From positions 1-39,268 of the forward strand of contig CADAHH010000014.1 of the NCBI GenBank assembly GCA_902787685.1: a stretch of 39,268 nt of DNA, read 5' to 3'. Shown piece by piece: positions 26,326 through 34,935 of the stretch. This stretch comes from an uncultured Eubacteriales bacterium. Its GTDB lineage: Bacteria; Bacillota; Clostridia; TANB77; CAG-508. A model generated the notes under the pieces. It saw only the letters and a list, made by a program, of their open reading frames with translations, was not told the DNA's origin and ran no database searches. The translations under genes were made by a program, and so were the position numbers. The first letter of the stretch is position 1; each line of letters begins with the position of its first letter.

Positions 26326-26566
26326 GAAATCGAAACTATTTAATATTAAAATCGAGTTCGACCTACTTACAGTTCTGAAGCCGTTTACGATTATTTCATT
26401 TTGCTTAAATAATATATAAACGGCGTGCACTTTTTAATTAATGCCAGAAATTACGGTTCAGGACGTTAGCATTTAATATATTATAGTCCGTTGCTATAAA
26501 GTTTAATCTTTATCATACTTAAAACGGCTGGAGAACGGAAATTTTAATATTAAATATTTCGATTTC
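26326..26566. repeat. Element with ~26-bp terminal inverted repeats between guaB and guaA
   Basis: The left end (26326-26352) and the reverse complement of the right end (26541-26566) agree in 26 of 27 positions: GAAATCGAAA, an optional C, then TATTTAATATTAAAAT. Weaker inverted similarity continues inward (GTTCTGAAGCCGTTT versus GTTCTCCAGCCGTTT). Inside is a hairpin with arms CCGTTTA...ATTATTT and AAATAAT...TAAACGG (about 26380-26423). There is no ORF. It looks like a MITE or a folded RNA in the guaB-guaA intergenic transcript. Confidence 0.7.
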
Positions 26567-26592
26567 GTAATATCAATATATTGTAACATGAA

Positions 26593-28086
26593 TTACACAT
26601 CTCTAACTGTCAAATCATGTGCCGAACCTTCCTGTATACTAAGATTAGATACAGGTGTTAAAATTGCTTTTTCATGGAATTCTTCTATTGAAGCTGAACC
26701 ACAATTTGACATTGTTGATTTTATTTTCTTAATTGCTACTCCTAAATTATCTTTAAGTGAACCTGCATAAGGAATATATGAATCAACTCCTTCAACAAAA
26801 GACATTTTTTCATTTTTTGAACCCAAATCATATCTTTGCCAACTTCTAGCTCTTTTTGAACCTTCTCCCCAATATTCTTTAAAAAATTCGTTATTGATTT
26901 TTACTTTTTGAGTTGGGCTTTCATCAAATCTTGCAAAATATCTTCCCATCATAACAAAATCACATCCCATGGCTAAAGCAAGTGTTATATGATGGTCATG
27001 AACAATTCCACCATCTGAACATATTGGAATATAAATTCCAGTTTTTTTAGCATATTCATCTCTAGCTTTTGCAACTTCTATACAAGCTGTGGCTTGACCT
27101 CTTCCTATTCCTTTAGTTTCACGTGTTATGCAAATTGAACCTCCACCAATTCCTATTTTTATAAAATCAGCTCCAGCATCTGCTAAATAATCAAATGCTT
27201 CTTTAGATACAACATTTCCTGCACCTATTTTAACTTTTCCGTCATATTTACTATGTACCCATTCTATAACTTCTTTTTGCCAAATTGAATATCCATCTGA
27301 TGAATCTAAACATAAAACATCAGCACCAGCTTCAACTAATGCTGGAATTCTTTGTTCATAATCACGTGTATTTACACCTGCACCAACTCTATAGCGTTTT
27401 TCTTCATCTAATAATGAAAGTGGATTTTCTTTATGTTGTTCATAATCTTTTCTAAATACTAATGAATTTAAATTGCCATTTTCATCAATAATTGGAAGAC
27501 AATTTATTTTATGTTCCCAAATTATATCATTTGCTTCAGATATTGTAAGACCTGGTTTAGCAGAAATTATTTTTTCTGCTGGAGTCATAATATCTTCAAC
27601 TTTTTTATCTAAGCTATCTCTTGATAATCTATAATCTTTACTTGTAATAATTCCTAGAAACTTTCCTTTTGGTGATCCATCTTCAGTAACAGGAATTGTT
27701 GAATGATCTGTTTCTTCTTTAATTCTTAAGATATCAGCTAGTGTATCTCCTGGTTTTAAATTCCATTTACTAGTTACAAAACCAGATTTTGTCTCTTTTA
27801 CATTTCTTACCATTCTAGCTTGGTCTTCAATAGATTGTGACATATAAATAATAGCAATTCCACCTTCTCTAGCAAGTGCCACTCCCATCTTTTCTCCTGA
27901 TACAGATTGCATACATGCTGACATAAATGGAGTGTTTAAGTAAATGTCGGCTTCTTCTCCAACTTTATGTCTTACAAGTGGTGTCCTTAATGATATTTTA
28001 TCTGGTGTACATTCTCTTGTAGTTAATCTTGGTATAAGTAAATATTCGTTAAATGTTCTTGATTCTTCTGTTAAAAATGTTGCCAT
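26593..28086 (-). CDS. guaB: Inosine-5'-monophosphate dehydrogenase
   Basis: Oxidises IMP to XMP with NAD, the rate-limiting step to GMP. A TIM-barrel is interrupted by two CBS domains (about residues 110-225: [20 protein letters not shown] and [12 protein letters not shown]). The catalytic loop is [20 protein letters not shown] (Cys in SIC), where Gly replaces the usual Pro of GIGPGS. SDGGI and [11 protein letters not shown] complete the IMP site. At 497 residues it is full length, and the ATG follows AAAGGAGGATTTAAAC. A promoter TTTACA/18/TATAAT is visible upstream. It is probably co-transcribed with guaA. Confidence 0.96.
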   Translation of the reverse strand: MATFLTEESRTFNEYLLIPRLTTRECTPDKISLRTPLVRHKVGEEADIYLNTPFMSACMQSVSGEKMGVALAREGGIAIIYMSQSIEDQARMVRNVKETKSGFVTSKWNLKPGDTLADILRIKEETDHSTIPVTEDGSPKGKFLGIITSKDYRLSRDSLDKKVEDIMTPAEKIISAKPGLTISEANDIIWEHKINCLPIIDENGNLNSLVFRKDYEQHKENPLSLLDEEKRYRVGAGVNTRDYEQRIPALVEAGADVLCLDSSDGYSIWQKEVIEWVHSKYDGKVKIGAGNVVSKEAFDYLADAGADFIKIGIGGGSICITRETKGIGRGQATACIEVAKARDEYAKKTGIYIPICSDGGIVHDHHITLALAMGCDFVMMGRYFARFDESPTQKVKINNEFFKEYWGEGSKRARSWQRYDLGSKNEKMSFVEGVDSYIPYAGSLKDNLGVAIKKIKSTMSNCGSASIEEFHEKAILTPVSNLSIQEGSAHDLTVRDV

Positions 28087-28224
28087 GTTTAAATCCTCCT
28101 TTAAATTTTATATTTCCGTGTATAATTATTCAATATTATACTACATTTTACGACTATTTGTAAATATTTTTTTACTAGATTTTTTCTATATTTTCTAACA
28201 AAGCATTACAATTCACAGTTAAAA

Positions 28225-28306
28225 TAGGATTAGAAGTGAAATGTGTGAGGTGTGAAGTGATATATAATCTCACCTTTCACCTCTCACGTCTCACTTCTAA
28301 TTCTGA
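28225..28306. repeat. Long imperfect palindrome upstream of guaB
   Basis: TTAGAAGTGAAATGTGTGAG and the complementary CTCACGTCTCACTTCTAA form an imperfect inverted repeat around ATATAA. It sits between the stop of the deaminase-like gene and guaB; no T run follows, so it may be a repeat rather than a terminator. Confidence 0.55.
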
Positions 28307-28359
28307 CCTCATGCTTTAATTTTTATAGAACAACTCTTTTCATTTTTTTAATAACTTCA

Positions 28360-30864
28360 TTAAATCTTTATTTCTGGATTATCTTCTAATACTTCATCAG
28401 CTAGATTGATATTTTTGTTAAATACTTTTACATATCCATCTAAAGAATTAGCTTTTTCTTTTAAAACATCTACATCAGCGTTTACATAAATTTTTGCTTT
28501 ACCTTTTCCGTTTTTTGCTTCTTGAATTAAATTTGATACTGGTGAATTTCCATCAAATGCAACAACTACTGAATTTCTTCTTTCAAATATTTCATAGTTA
28601 AAACTTTTATAAATTCCAAGTTCAGAAGGATCTGGGCATACATAAATACCTTTTAATCCATTTACATTTTCTATATTTTCTCTAACATCTTCAGTAACAA
28701 ATTTTGGAACAACAGCTGTAACATCAAAATGTTTATTAAGCTCTTTTGAAATATCTAAAACTGCTCTTTCATATCCTTGCATTTTATGACCTATTACTAT
28801 ATAAGTATTTTTATCATCAACTTTTTCCAAAAACTCTTTTAATGCTTTTTTTGTATCTTCATTTGTCATTGTAATTCTTCCTTTAGCATTAAAGCTTCCA
28901 CCAGCAATAATTATAGGTGTTTTGTTTGTTGGTAAATCAACAATTTTGTTTTCAAACACTTTATAAGAATTTAATGTTTTATTATCAGGAATGTCATCTT
29001 CATTTAAATCAATATTTGCAAGTTGTTTTTCTTCTTCCTCCATTAATGCATCTTCAATACTTCTATCATTTAAAAACTCTTCAAACTTTTTAGATTTTTC
29101 TATAAAATATTTATCTCGTCTTGCCATTATTTCTTCTTCAACTGCTCTCATTTTTGCAAAATCTTCATCTGTTATTCCAAGAAGATTTCTTAGAGCAATT
29201 TGTTCATCTATTGTATCTATTCCATAAAATCCACATCCATCTGTACCTTGAACACATTTAATACCATCTTCTAAATACTTTTTCATTGGATGATGATTTA
29301 AATCAGTTAAATTATTTAATCTAACATTTGAAGATAATTGGAATTCTAATACAACATCTAGATCTTTCATTTTTTTAATAATTCTTTTTCCATCTTTAGA
29401 ATCTAAATCTGGTACATATAAACCATGTCCTAATCTTACTTGAGGTGCCTTTTTTCCATTTGGAACACATAATTTAACACAATCTAATGCTTTTTCTATA
29501 TTGTCTTTAAATGCGTCTGTTTCGCCCGCATGTAGTCTAATTGTAAATTCAGGATCTTCATTTAATGCATAATCTATAATTTCCCCTATTGTATCTGAAA
29601 AATCTGTAACATTATTAATTTCTTCACCAATTAAATCCATACCAACAATATAAGGACTTTTTGCAATTGCTCTAATAACTGCTGGATATTCTTTAAGTTG
29701 AGTTTTTGAAAATAATGAGCTATCTCTATGTGCTGCTGCTAAAAATCTAATTTTTACACCTGTTTCTTTTTCAACTTTTGGTAGTATTTCATGCATTTCC
29801 GCTATATTCTTTATTCCTGCTAAACCTTTTTTACAAAGTGGAGAATAATTTGCAATTTCAACATATTTAATTCCTTGTTTTTGATATTCTCTAGCAATCC
29901 ATAATAATTTATCCTTATAAAAAGTATTATTTTCATACCCAGAGCCTATTTCATTATCCTTAAGCATTTGTATTAAAGCTTGACGCACTTCATTATCTTC
30001 AATTTGTTCAATTTTATCAACCGTCAAATCAATTTGTTCTTTTTTGTCGACAGTTTTTGCTCTTATTATAGCATTTCTATAAAGAATTGTTTTTTCTAGA
30101 TTTGTAAAAACTGCTTGTCCATCTTTTAATAATACTAAACTATTTCTAATTTTATTTATATTTTTTTCTGCTTTTTCTATATTATTTAAAATTAAATCTG
30201 CTAAATTAATAAATACATTATCATCAATCTTTCTTGTTAATTGTTTATCTGGTAAATTAGAGTTCTTAAATTCTTTTTCCACTTCTTGTCTCTTTTTGTT
30301 TAAGAACTTCTCCTGTTTTTCTGTAAGTTCAATTCCTAATTTTTTTATATAGTATAAAGAATATCCTATTTGGTGTTTAATTCCAAGTGCAATCAATAAA
30401 TCTGGTTGTAATATTTGATGCATATGTGTGTGAAGGTCCGTCCTTAATTTAGATTGTTTTAAAATATAAGATTTAATAATTGTCTTTTCTACTGGAAGTC
30501 TGTAATCTTTTGTTTGTGCCATAAATAATTTGATAATTGCAGGAATTTTTGCTTTTCTTTCTATTCTGCCATCTGGATAAATATTTGCAATTTTAATTCC
30601 TCCAAGTCCAAATTTATATACATCTTCACCATTATCGTTTATTAATGCTTTTAAAGTTCCTTGAATTATTTTTACACCACTATCACTATATGAAATCTCA
30701 GCATTTGCTAGTTTTGCTAGATTAGTGATTAAATTCCCTGTATGATGATTTGGAGTTCTTATAACATAAATTAACTCATCTGGATTTTCTGACTTAAACA
30801 ATTTTACAACTATATCTTTTTCTTTGTCTAAATAAAACTTAGCAAAAAAATTTTCTGGTTTCAT
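28360..30864 (-). CDS. Adenosine-deaminase-like protein with extra N- and C-terminal domains (834 aa)
   Basis: The middle (about residues 140-560) is an adenosine/AMP deaminase barrel. It has DLHTHMH (His145, His147, zinc), HAGE (445-448, zinc His and catalytic Glu), LGHG (His480), QLSSNVRL and QGTDG (Asp542, zinc). The residue after Asp542 is Gly, where adenosine deaminase has a substrate-binding second Asp, so the substrate may differ. Helices of about 180 residues are inserted after the first motif. Residues 1-120 are a separate domain I do not recognise. Residues about 648-815 look Rossmann-like (PIIIAGGSFNAKG..., TYIVIGHKMQGYERAVL), possibly a SLOG/LOG-type nucleotide-sensing or glycosidase domain. 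The ATG at 30864 follows GGAGGAATGT. It is the only gene in its transcription unit, next to guaB. Confidence 0.8.
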   Translation of the reverse strand: MKPENFFAKFYLDKEKDIVVKLFKSENPDELIYVIRTPNHHTGNLITNLAKLANAEISYSDSGVKIIQGTLKALINDNGEDVYKFGLGGIKIANIYPDGRIERKAKIPAIIKLFMAQTKDYRLPVEKTIIKSYILKQSKLRTDLHTHMHQILQPDLLIALGIKHQIGYSLYYIKKLGIELTEKQEKFLNKKRQEVEKEFKNSNLPDKQLTRKIDDNVFINLADLILNNIEKAEKNINKIRNSLVLLKDGQAVFTNLEKTILYRNAIIRAKTVDKKEQIDLTVDKIEQIEDNEVRQALIQMLKDNEIGSGYENNTFYKDKLLWIAREYQKQGIKYVEIANYSPLCKKGLAGIKNIAEMHEILPKVEKETGVKIRFLAAAHRDSSLFSKTQLKEYPAVIRAIAKSPYIVGMDLIGEEINNVTDFSDTIGEIIDYALNEDPEFTIRLHAGETDAFKDNIEKALDCVKLCVPNGKKAPQVRLGHGLYVPDLDSKDGKRIIKKMKDLDVVLEFQLSSNVRLNNLTDLNHHPMKKYLEDGIKCVQGTDGCGFYGIDTIDEQIALRNLLGITDEDFAKMRAVEEEIMARRDKYFIEKSKKFEEFLNDRSIEDALMEEEEKQLANIDLNEDDIPDNKTLNSYKVFENKIVDLPTNKTPIIIAGGSFNAKGRITMTNEDTKKALKEFLEKVDDKNTYIVIGHKMQGYERAVLDISKELNKHFDVTAVVPKFVTEDVRENIENVNGLKGIYVCPDPSELGIYKSFNYEIFERRNSVVVAFDGNSPVSNLIQEAKNGKGKAKIYVNADVDVLKEKANSLDGYVKVFNKNINLADEVLEDNPEIKI

Positions 30865-30885
30865 ACATTCCTCCTTTTATTTTAG

Positions 30886-30930
30886 AAATACCAGGTATTT
30901 TTTTACATTTATCCGTAATACCTGGCTATT
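30886..30930 (-). promoter_or_regulatory. Paired palindromes in the leader of the deaminase-like gene
   Basis: AAATACC-A-GGTATTT (30886-30900) is a perfect palindrome and AATACCTGGCTATT (30917-30930) is a near copy. They lie between promoter and start codon and can act as two operators. In RNA they can also pair with each other (14 bp with one bulge). Confidence 0.55.
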
Positions 30931-30968
30931 TTACTTATTATTTACATCTCACTTTATGTTAATTCAAT

Positions 30969-30997
30969 ATTATATCATAAATATTAAATTTTTTCAA
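30969..30997 (-). promoter_or_regulatory. Promoter of the deaminase-like gene
   Basis: TTGAAA (complement of 30992-30997), a 17-nt spacer and TATAAT (complement of 30969-30974) give a leader of ~100 nt. Confidence 0.7.
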
Positions 30998-31019
30998 TGG
31001 TTTTATGTAAAGTTTAGTA

Positions 31020-31217
31020 ATTTAGGACCGGGTACTTTTTTAATGAAAATAACTAATCCTGTTTAACCGCACATCATTTTTAAAATCCTATGGTACCCCC
31101 TTTAGGGATACCCACCATACGGATTTTTAAAAACGATGTGCTGACTTTTTTATTATTGTAAAAAAAGACCCGGTCCCAAATTGAAATTCAAAAAAGTACC
31201 CGGTCCCAAATTGACAA
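31020..31217. repeat. Family A palindromic repeat, copy 2
   Basis: It shares GGACCGGGTACTTTTTT and AATAACTAATCC at the left and two CCCGGTCCCAAATTGA boxes at the right with copy 1 (681-857). The hairpin core (about 31071-31145) is in the opposite orientation relative to the AATAACTAATCC box. It ends at the metK stop codon and may terminate metK. Confidence 0.8.
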
Positions 31218-31218
31218 A

Positions 31219-32358
31219 TTAAAAAGAAATAATTTTTTCCCATGGAAGGTTTTCTTTTCCAAAATGTCCATAGTTAGTGGTTTGTTTATATATTGGCCTT
31301 TTTAAGTCTAAATAGTTGATTATACCTGTTGGTGTTAAATCAAAATGTTTATTAATTCTATTTTGTATTTCTTCCTCAGGTATTGTATTTGACCCAAAAG
31401 TATCTATATAAACAGAAACTGGCTTTGCTACACCAATTGCATAAGCAAGCTGAACTTCACATTTTTTTGCATATCCATTCGCAACTACATTTTTTGCAAT
31501 ATGTCTTGCCATATATGATGCTGACCTATCAACTTTTGATGGATCTTTTCCAGAAAATGCTCCTCCACCGTGGCGACTATATCCACCATATGTATCAACT
31601 ATTATTTTTCTTCCTGTTAATCCACTATCCCCTAAAGGTCCACCTATTACAAATCTTCCCGTAGGGTTAATTAAATACTTTGTATTTTCATCTAATAACT
31701 CACTTGGAACAATTGGTTTTATTACATTTTGCATTAAATCTTTTTTCAATTGCTCCATTTCTATATCAGGTAAATGTTGAGTAGATATAACTATAGTATC
31801 AACACGTATAGGCATATCATTATCATATTCAACTGTTACTTGAACTTTTCCATCTGGTCTAATATAATCTATAACATTAGTTTTTCTTACAAAAGTTAGT
31901 CTCTCTGCAAGTTTGTGTGCAAGAGATATTGGAAGTGGCATTAATTCTTTTGTTTCAGAACAAGCAAATCCAAACATTAAACCTTGATCTCCAGCTCCAA
32001 TTGATTCTAATTCTCCTTTTTTAGTTTCTAATGATGAATCAACTCCTAATGCTATATCTTGTGATTGTTTTGATATATTAATAGTTATCTTACAAGTCCT
32101 ATAATCAATATCAACATCAGCATTATTATATCCAACCTCTTTAATTGTATTTCTAGCAACATTTTCAATATCTACATTTGCAGAAGATGAAATTTCTCCT
32201 GTAATATAGATTTCTCCTTTTGAAGCAACACATTCACATGCTACTCTTGAATTTGGATCTTTCTCAATAAAGCTATCTAAAATGCTATCAGAAATAAAAT
32301 CACATAATTTATCTGGATGTCCTTCTGTAACACTTTCTGAACTAAAAAATTTTTTCAT
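31219..32358 (-). CDS. metK: S-adenosylmethionine synthetase
   Basis: Makes SAM from methionine and ATP. Visible motifs are [12 protein letters not shown] (residues 8-19, ATP site), [13 protein letters not shown], the [17 protein letters not shown] phosphate loop and [17 protein letters not shown]. At 379 residues it is full length for a bacterial enzyme. The ATG follows AGAAAGGAAGAAAA. It is controlled by a SAM-I riboswitch with terminator upstream (32525-32678), so excess SAM should stop transcription. A dispersed repeat lies between the riboswitch terminator and the start codon. Confidence 0.97.
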   Translation of the reverse strand: MKKFFSSESVTEGHPDKLCDFISDSILDSFIEKDPNSRVACECVASKGEIYITGEISSSANVDIENVARNTIKEVGYNNADVDIDYRTCKITINISKQSQDIALGVDSSLETKKGELESIGAGDQGLMFGFACSETKELMPLPISLAHKLAERLTFVRKTNVIDYIRPDGKVQVTVEYDNDMPIRVDTIVISTQHLPDIEMEQLKKDLMQNVIKPIVPSELLDENTKYLINPTGRFVIGGPLGDSGLTGRKIIVDTYGGYSRHGGGAFSGKDPSKVDRSASYMARHIAKNVVANGYAKKCEVQLAYAIGVAKPVSVYIDTFGSNTIPEEEIQNRINKHFDLTPTGIINYLDLKRPIYKQTTNYGHFGKENLPWEKIISF

Positions 32359-32413
32359 TTTTCTTCCTTTCTGATTAATATATTAATCACATAATTTTGT
32401 AATTATTATAATA

Positions 32414-32531
32414 AAAAAACGTAACTAACATTTTCTAAGCTCCTTATGTCGCTAAGAAAATTTATGTTTCGCATATTTATCTTCTACGGAAAAATTCTCC
32501 TTACAGTCGATTTTTCCTAGAATATAAAAAA
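32414..32531. repeat. Family C repeat, copy 1 (metK leader)
   Basis: It shares ACTAACATTTTCTAAGCTCC, TATGTCGCTAAGAAAAT, TTTCGCATATTTATCTT and GGAAAAATTCTCC...GATTTTTCCTAGAATA with 37976-38141. It contains the hairpins TTTTCTTAG/CTAAGAAAA-like and GGAAAAAT/ATTTTTCC. It lies within the metK 5' untranslated region. Confidence 0.8.
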
Positions 32532-32556
32532 CTTTATGCAGACAAATTGCATAAAG
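32525..32556 (-). terminator. Riboswitch-controlled terminator of metK
   Basis: On the minus strand CTTTATGCA-ATTTGTC-TGCATAAAG is followed by TTTTTT, immediately 3' of the SAM aptamer. Confidence 0.92.
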
Positions 32557-32564
32557 ATAATTAT

Positions 32565-32678
32565 TAGTTATATAATTATCATTCAAAGCGTTTTGCCTTG
32601 TCGGTTTTAGCACCTTTTCATATGATAGGTTGCTGTGGAGTCATAAAGCCGCACTCTCGTCCACTCTTGATAACTTAT
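32565..32678 (-). promoter_or_regulatory. SAM-I (S-box) riboswitch
   Basis: The minus strand reads TTATCAAGAGTGGACGAGAG, then GACTCCACAGCAACCT and AAGGTGCTAAAACC, and closes with TGATAATTATA. This is the S-box layout: a TTATCA/TGATAA P1 helix, the AAGAG kink-turn box, the GCAACC and AAGGTGCTAA boxes. A terminator follows directly, and metK is the gene controlled. Confidence 0.93.
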
Positions 32679-32681
32679 AAT

Positions 32682-32710
32682 ATTATAATAAAAAATGATG
32701 ATTATGTCAA
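32682..32710 (-). promoter_or_regulatory. Promoter of metK
   Basis: A consensus TTGACA (complement of 32705-32710), a 17-nt spacer and TATAAT (complement of 32682-32687) place the start at the first base of the riboswitch P1 helix. Confidence 0.85.
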
Positions 32711-32725
32711 TACTTTCACATTATT

Positions 32726-33340
32726 TTATATTTTTCCATATTTTTTTGCTTTATATTTCTTAATTTCTTCATATATTTCATTCCAATTATTAACTCTAAC
32801 AATTTCTTGATTATCAACATCACAATTCATCTTTGTAGTCATAAGTATAGATTTAATTCCATTATCTGTCATTTGTCTGCATGTTTCAAAACTATCCTCT
32901 ATACATATATCTATGTCATTCTCTTTGAAGAAGCTTAATTTATCCGAAATATGTAAATTTAAACTATCATATGGAATATTATTCTTTTCTAGACTTTTTC
33001 TTGTAATACTTTCAGTGTCACACCCTTCTATATTCATTAATCTTGCTGTAATAAAATGTATAGTATCCCCTTCTTCTTTTAGTTTCTGAATAACTGTATT
33101 TGCATCAGGTAACATTACACATTCTTCTAAAACATTTTTATAATATTTGTCAAAAAATTTAAATTTAGTTTCATTATCCCAACCATATAATGCATTTAAA
33201 TAATACCTGTTTTTTATCAAACCAAAACTGTCTCTATCTATTGGTTTTCCCGATATTTCTCCTTCAAAAATATCTCCATACTTTAACATTGATTTCACTG
33301 TAAAAAAGGTAGTATCATCTATATCTATTCCTATTTTCAT
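32726..33340 (-). CDS. HAD-superfamily phosphatase, 5'(3')-nucleotidase-like
   Basis: A 204-residue HAD hydrolase. It has the motif I aspartates in IGIDIDDTT (DxD nucleophile), TAR in motif II (HFITARLM), a lysine near residue 130 (SDKLSFF) and the motif IV pair in CIEDSFETC. Size and motifs suit the 5'-nucleotidase deoxy (C) / NagD-like group acting on nucleotides or small phosphates. The ATG follows AAGGAGTGTAA. It is on the same strand as the pyrophosphatase-like gene 33 nt upstream, suggesting an operon. Confidence 0.82.
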   Translation of the reverse strand: MKIGIDIDDTTFFTVKSMLKYGDIFEGEISGKPIDRDSFGLIKNRYYLNALYGWDNETKFKFFDKYYKNVLEECVMLPDANTVIQKLKEEGDTIHFITARLMNIEGCDTESITRKSLEKNNIPYDSLNLHISDKLSFFKENDIDICIEDSFETCRQMTDNGIKSILMTTKMNCDVDNQEIVRVNNWNEIYEEIKKYKAKKYGKI

Positions 33341-33373
33341 TTACACTCCTTATTTTCATAATTATTACCATTA

Positions 33374-33733
33374 TTATTTCAAATAATTTGAATCTCTAAT
33401 AATCTCACTTTCAAAATACTGTTCTTGAAAGTTTGTTAAGAGTCTTATTTCATCATTTGTAAAATTTTTATTCTTTGGTGCAATTATTAGTTTATCATCA
33501 TCATCATTTTTTCTATGTATAACAGCAATACATATTCCTTCATATTCTTTTAAAGGATTATTTTCCCCAAGTATATAACAGTCAATCTCTTTTCCATCTC
33601 CACTTATAGTATTTGGCAAATAACCATAATTTACTAGATAAATAGACTCTGGATAATCTGGATGAGAACTCCCTATTGGTCTATCTATAATTACCTTAAC
33701 TTGTTTTCCTATATATTGATATGACTCTTTCAT
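33374..33733 (-). CDS. Short inorganic-pyrophosphatase-like protein (119 aa)
   Basis: The N-terminal part (KVIIDRPIGSSHPDYP, then YLVNYGYLPNTISGDGKEID) matches family I soluble pyrophosphatases, including the GYLPNT loop. The family motif DxDPxD appears only as DGKEID, so one acidic ligand is changed. At 119 residues it is shorter than the classic ~175, but such short versions occur intact in Clostridia. It may hydrolyse another phosphoanhydride. The ATG follows GGAGTACAAA. It is followed at 33 nt by a HAD phosphatase gene. Confidence 0.72.
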   Translation of the reverse strand: MKESYQYIGKQVKVIIDRPIGSSHPDYPESIYLVNYGYLPNTISGDGKEIDCYILGENNPLKEYEGICIAVIHRKNDDDDKLIIAPKNKNFTNDEIRLLTNFQEQYFESEIIRDSNYLK

Positions 33734-33809
33734 TTTGTACTCCTATTTTATCTTTAAGCATTTTTTGATTACTATTATAACATATTTTTCCTTTTTTTGT
33801 ATCAGTTTT

Positions 33810-34565
33810 TTATCTTTTATTAGCCTGATTTTTATAACACATTTTTGCCATTATACTATCAGGTATTATTTTTGCAAAAAATCTAACTGCTTTTATTTGT
33901 ATTCCAGGCACAATATAAAACTTGTTTTTTAAAATTTTATTAACTGTATATTTTGCAACATACTCACTTGATAATGCAGGTAAATTAAATGTTACTCCAG
34001 CTACATTATTAAAGTTTGTATCAACAGGACCAGGACATAAGACTCCAACTTTAACATTAGATTTTTCTTTTTTTAATTCTTCTCTAATCGCTTGTGTTAA
34101 TCTTACTACATATGCCTTTGATGCATAATATGCAGACATTAATGGTCCTGGCATAAAACCTGCTATTGACGCTACATTTAAAATGTAACCTGCATTTTCT
34201 CTTTTCATTTTTTGTAAAAAAAGTTTTGTTAGAATATGCATTGCAATTATATTTGTTTTTATCATACTTAATTCTTTTTCTAATGGAGCTTCAGCAAATT
34301 CTCCAAACAATCCAAATCCTGCATTATTTATTAGTATATCAATTTTTTCATTATTTAATTGTTCATATAAGTCTATACAATTTTGCTCTATACTTAAGTC
34401 TTTGGATATCACTTCAACATGAACATTATTAATTTGTTCTTTAACTTTATTTAGTTTATCTATATCTCTTGAAACTAAAACTAAATCATAGTTTTTCTTA
34501 GCTAGTTCAATGGCTATATCTTTACCTATTCCTGAAGATGCTCCTGTAACTATCGCTTTTGGCAT
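33810..34565 (-). CDS. Short-chain dehydrogenase/reductase
   Basis: A classical SDR of 251 residues from the ATG at 34565 (GGGGGGAAAGCATT upstream). It has TGASSGIGKDIA (residues 7-18, NAD(P) binding), NNAGFGLFG, the catalytic Ser in NVASIAG, YYASKAYV (Tyr and Lys) and CPGPVDTNF. An arginine after beta-2 (VLVSRD) favours NADP(H). The C-terminal region resembles the DltE/YqjQ-type SDRs. It lies next to the second small-peptide cassette, which is transcribed divergently. The substrate is unknown. Confidence 0.9.
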   Translation of the reverse strand: MPKAIVTGASSGIGKDIAIELAKKNYDLVLVSRDIDKLNKVKEQINNVHVEVISKDLSIEQNCIDLYEQLNNEKIDILINNAGFGLFGEFAEAPLEKELSMIKTNIIAMHILTKLFLQKMKRENAGYILNVASIAGFMPGPLMSAYYASKAYVVRLTQAIREELKKEKSNVKVGVLCPGPVDTNFNNVAGVTFNLPALSSEYVAKYTVNKILKNKFYIVPGIQIKAVRFFAKIIPDSIMAKMCYKNQANKR

Positions 34566-34696
34566 AATGCTTTCCCCCCTGTTTTTTATTATGATTATTT
34601 TACTATAATTGCATAAATAAAACAAGAACTTCTTCTTTTTTCAAAATTTATTAATGCTTTCGACAAATTATTACAAACTTCGCATTTTTTATATGT

Positions 34697-34722
34697 TATA
34701 CTATATTTTATGGCCATAGGCC
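34697..34722 (+). promoter_or_regulatory. Peptide promoter and 5' hairpin, copy 2
   Basis: The extended -10 is TGTTATACT (TATACT at 34697-34702). GGCC-ATA-GGCC (34712-34722) replaces the GGTC-ATA-GACC of copy 1. Confidence 0.7.
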
Positions 34723-34740
34723 TCGAAAGGAGGTGATTAT

Positions 34741-34872
34741 ATGACCAGTTCAAAACAAAAGAGAAATAGCTCTTATAAATTTCATAAACTTATACATAAT
34801 ACGTATATCTTCTTAGATAAAGCTTATAAATTATTAAGAGTTATATATCTTATCTTGAAAATTTTTCAATGA
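34741..34872 (+). CDS. 43-residue hydrophobic peptide, candidate type I toxin, copy 2
   Basis: The ATG follows GAAAGGAGGTGATTAT. The peptide starts MTSSKQKRNSSYKFHK, continues LIHNTYIFLDKAYK and ends LLRVIYLILKIFQ. The KQKR patch, HN, YIFLD, YK and YLILK are shared with copy 1, and many differences are conservative, so both copies seem to be under selection. The stop codon lies in the same TATCTTATC/GATAAGATA stem. An antisense transcript is predicted from the opposite strand. It is located between the divergent SDR and the convergent metallophosphoesterase, with no sequence relation to either. Function is inferred only from layout. Confidence 0.8.
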   Translation: MTSSKQKRNSSYKFHKLIHNTYIFLDKAYKLLRVIYLILKIFQ

Positions 34873-34876
34873 TAAG

Positions 34877-34935
34877 ATAAAAGCAGACATCCCACAATGT
34901 CTGCTTTTTTTGACCATAATATGACCAGTTCATTT
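34877..34935 (-). ncRNA. Candidate antisense antitoxin RNA, copy 2
   Basis: The minus-strand promoter is TTGCAA (complement of 34965-34970), 16 nt, TATAAT (complement of 34943-34948). The RNA would carry the complement of ATATGACCAGTTCA (34919-34932), identical over 14 nt to the peptide start region (34739-34752), and of TGACCATA, close to TGGCCATA at the mRNA 5' end. The match is specific to this copy: copy 1 has different bases in both partners. Confidence 0.7.
34881..34911. terminator. Shared terminator of cassette 2
   Basis: AAGCAGACAT-CCCACA-ATGTCTGCTT with a T run; the stem is identical to copy 1 while the loop differs. Confidence 0.9.

Noticed and set aside
26326..26566. Purine or guanine riboswitch before guaA
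   Set aside because: None of the conserved purine-aptamer junction sequences are present and the symmetry is that of terminal inverted repeats.
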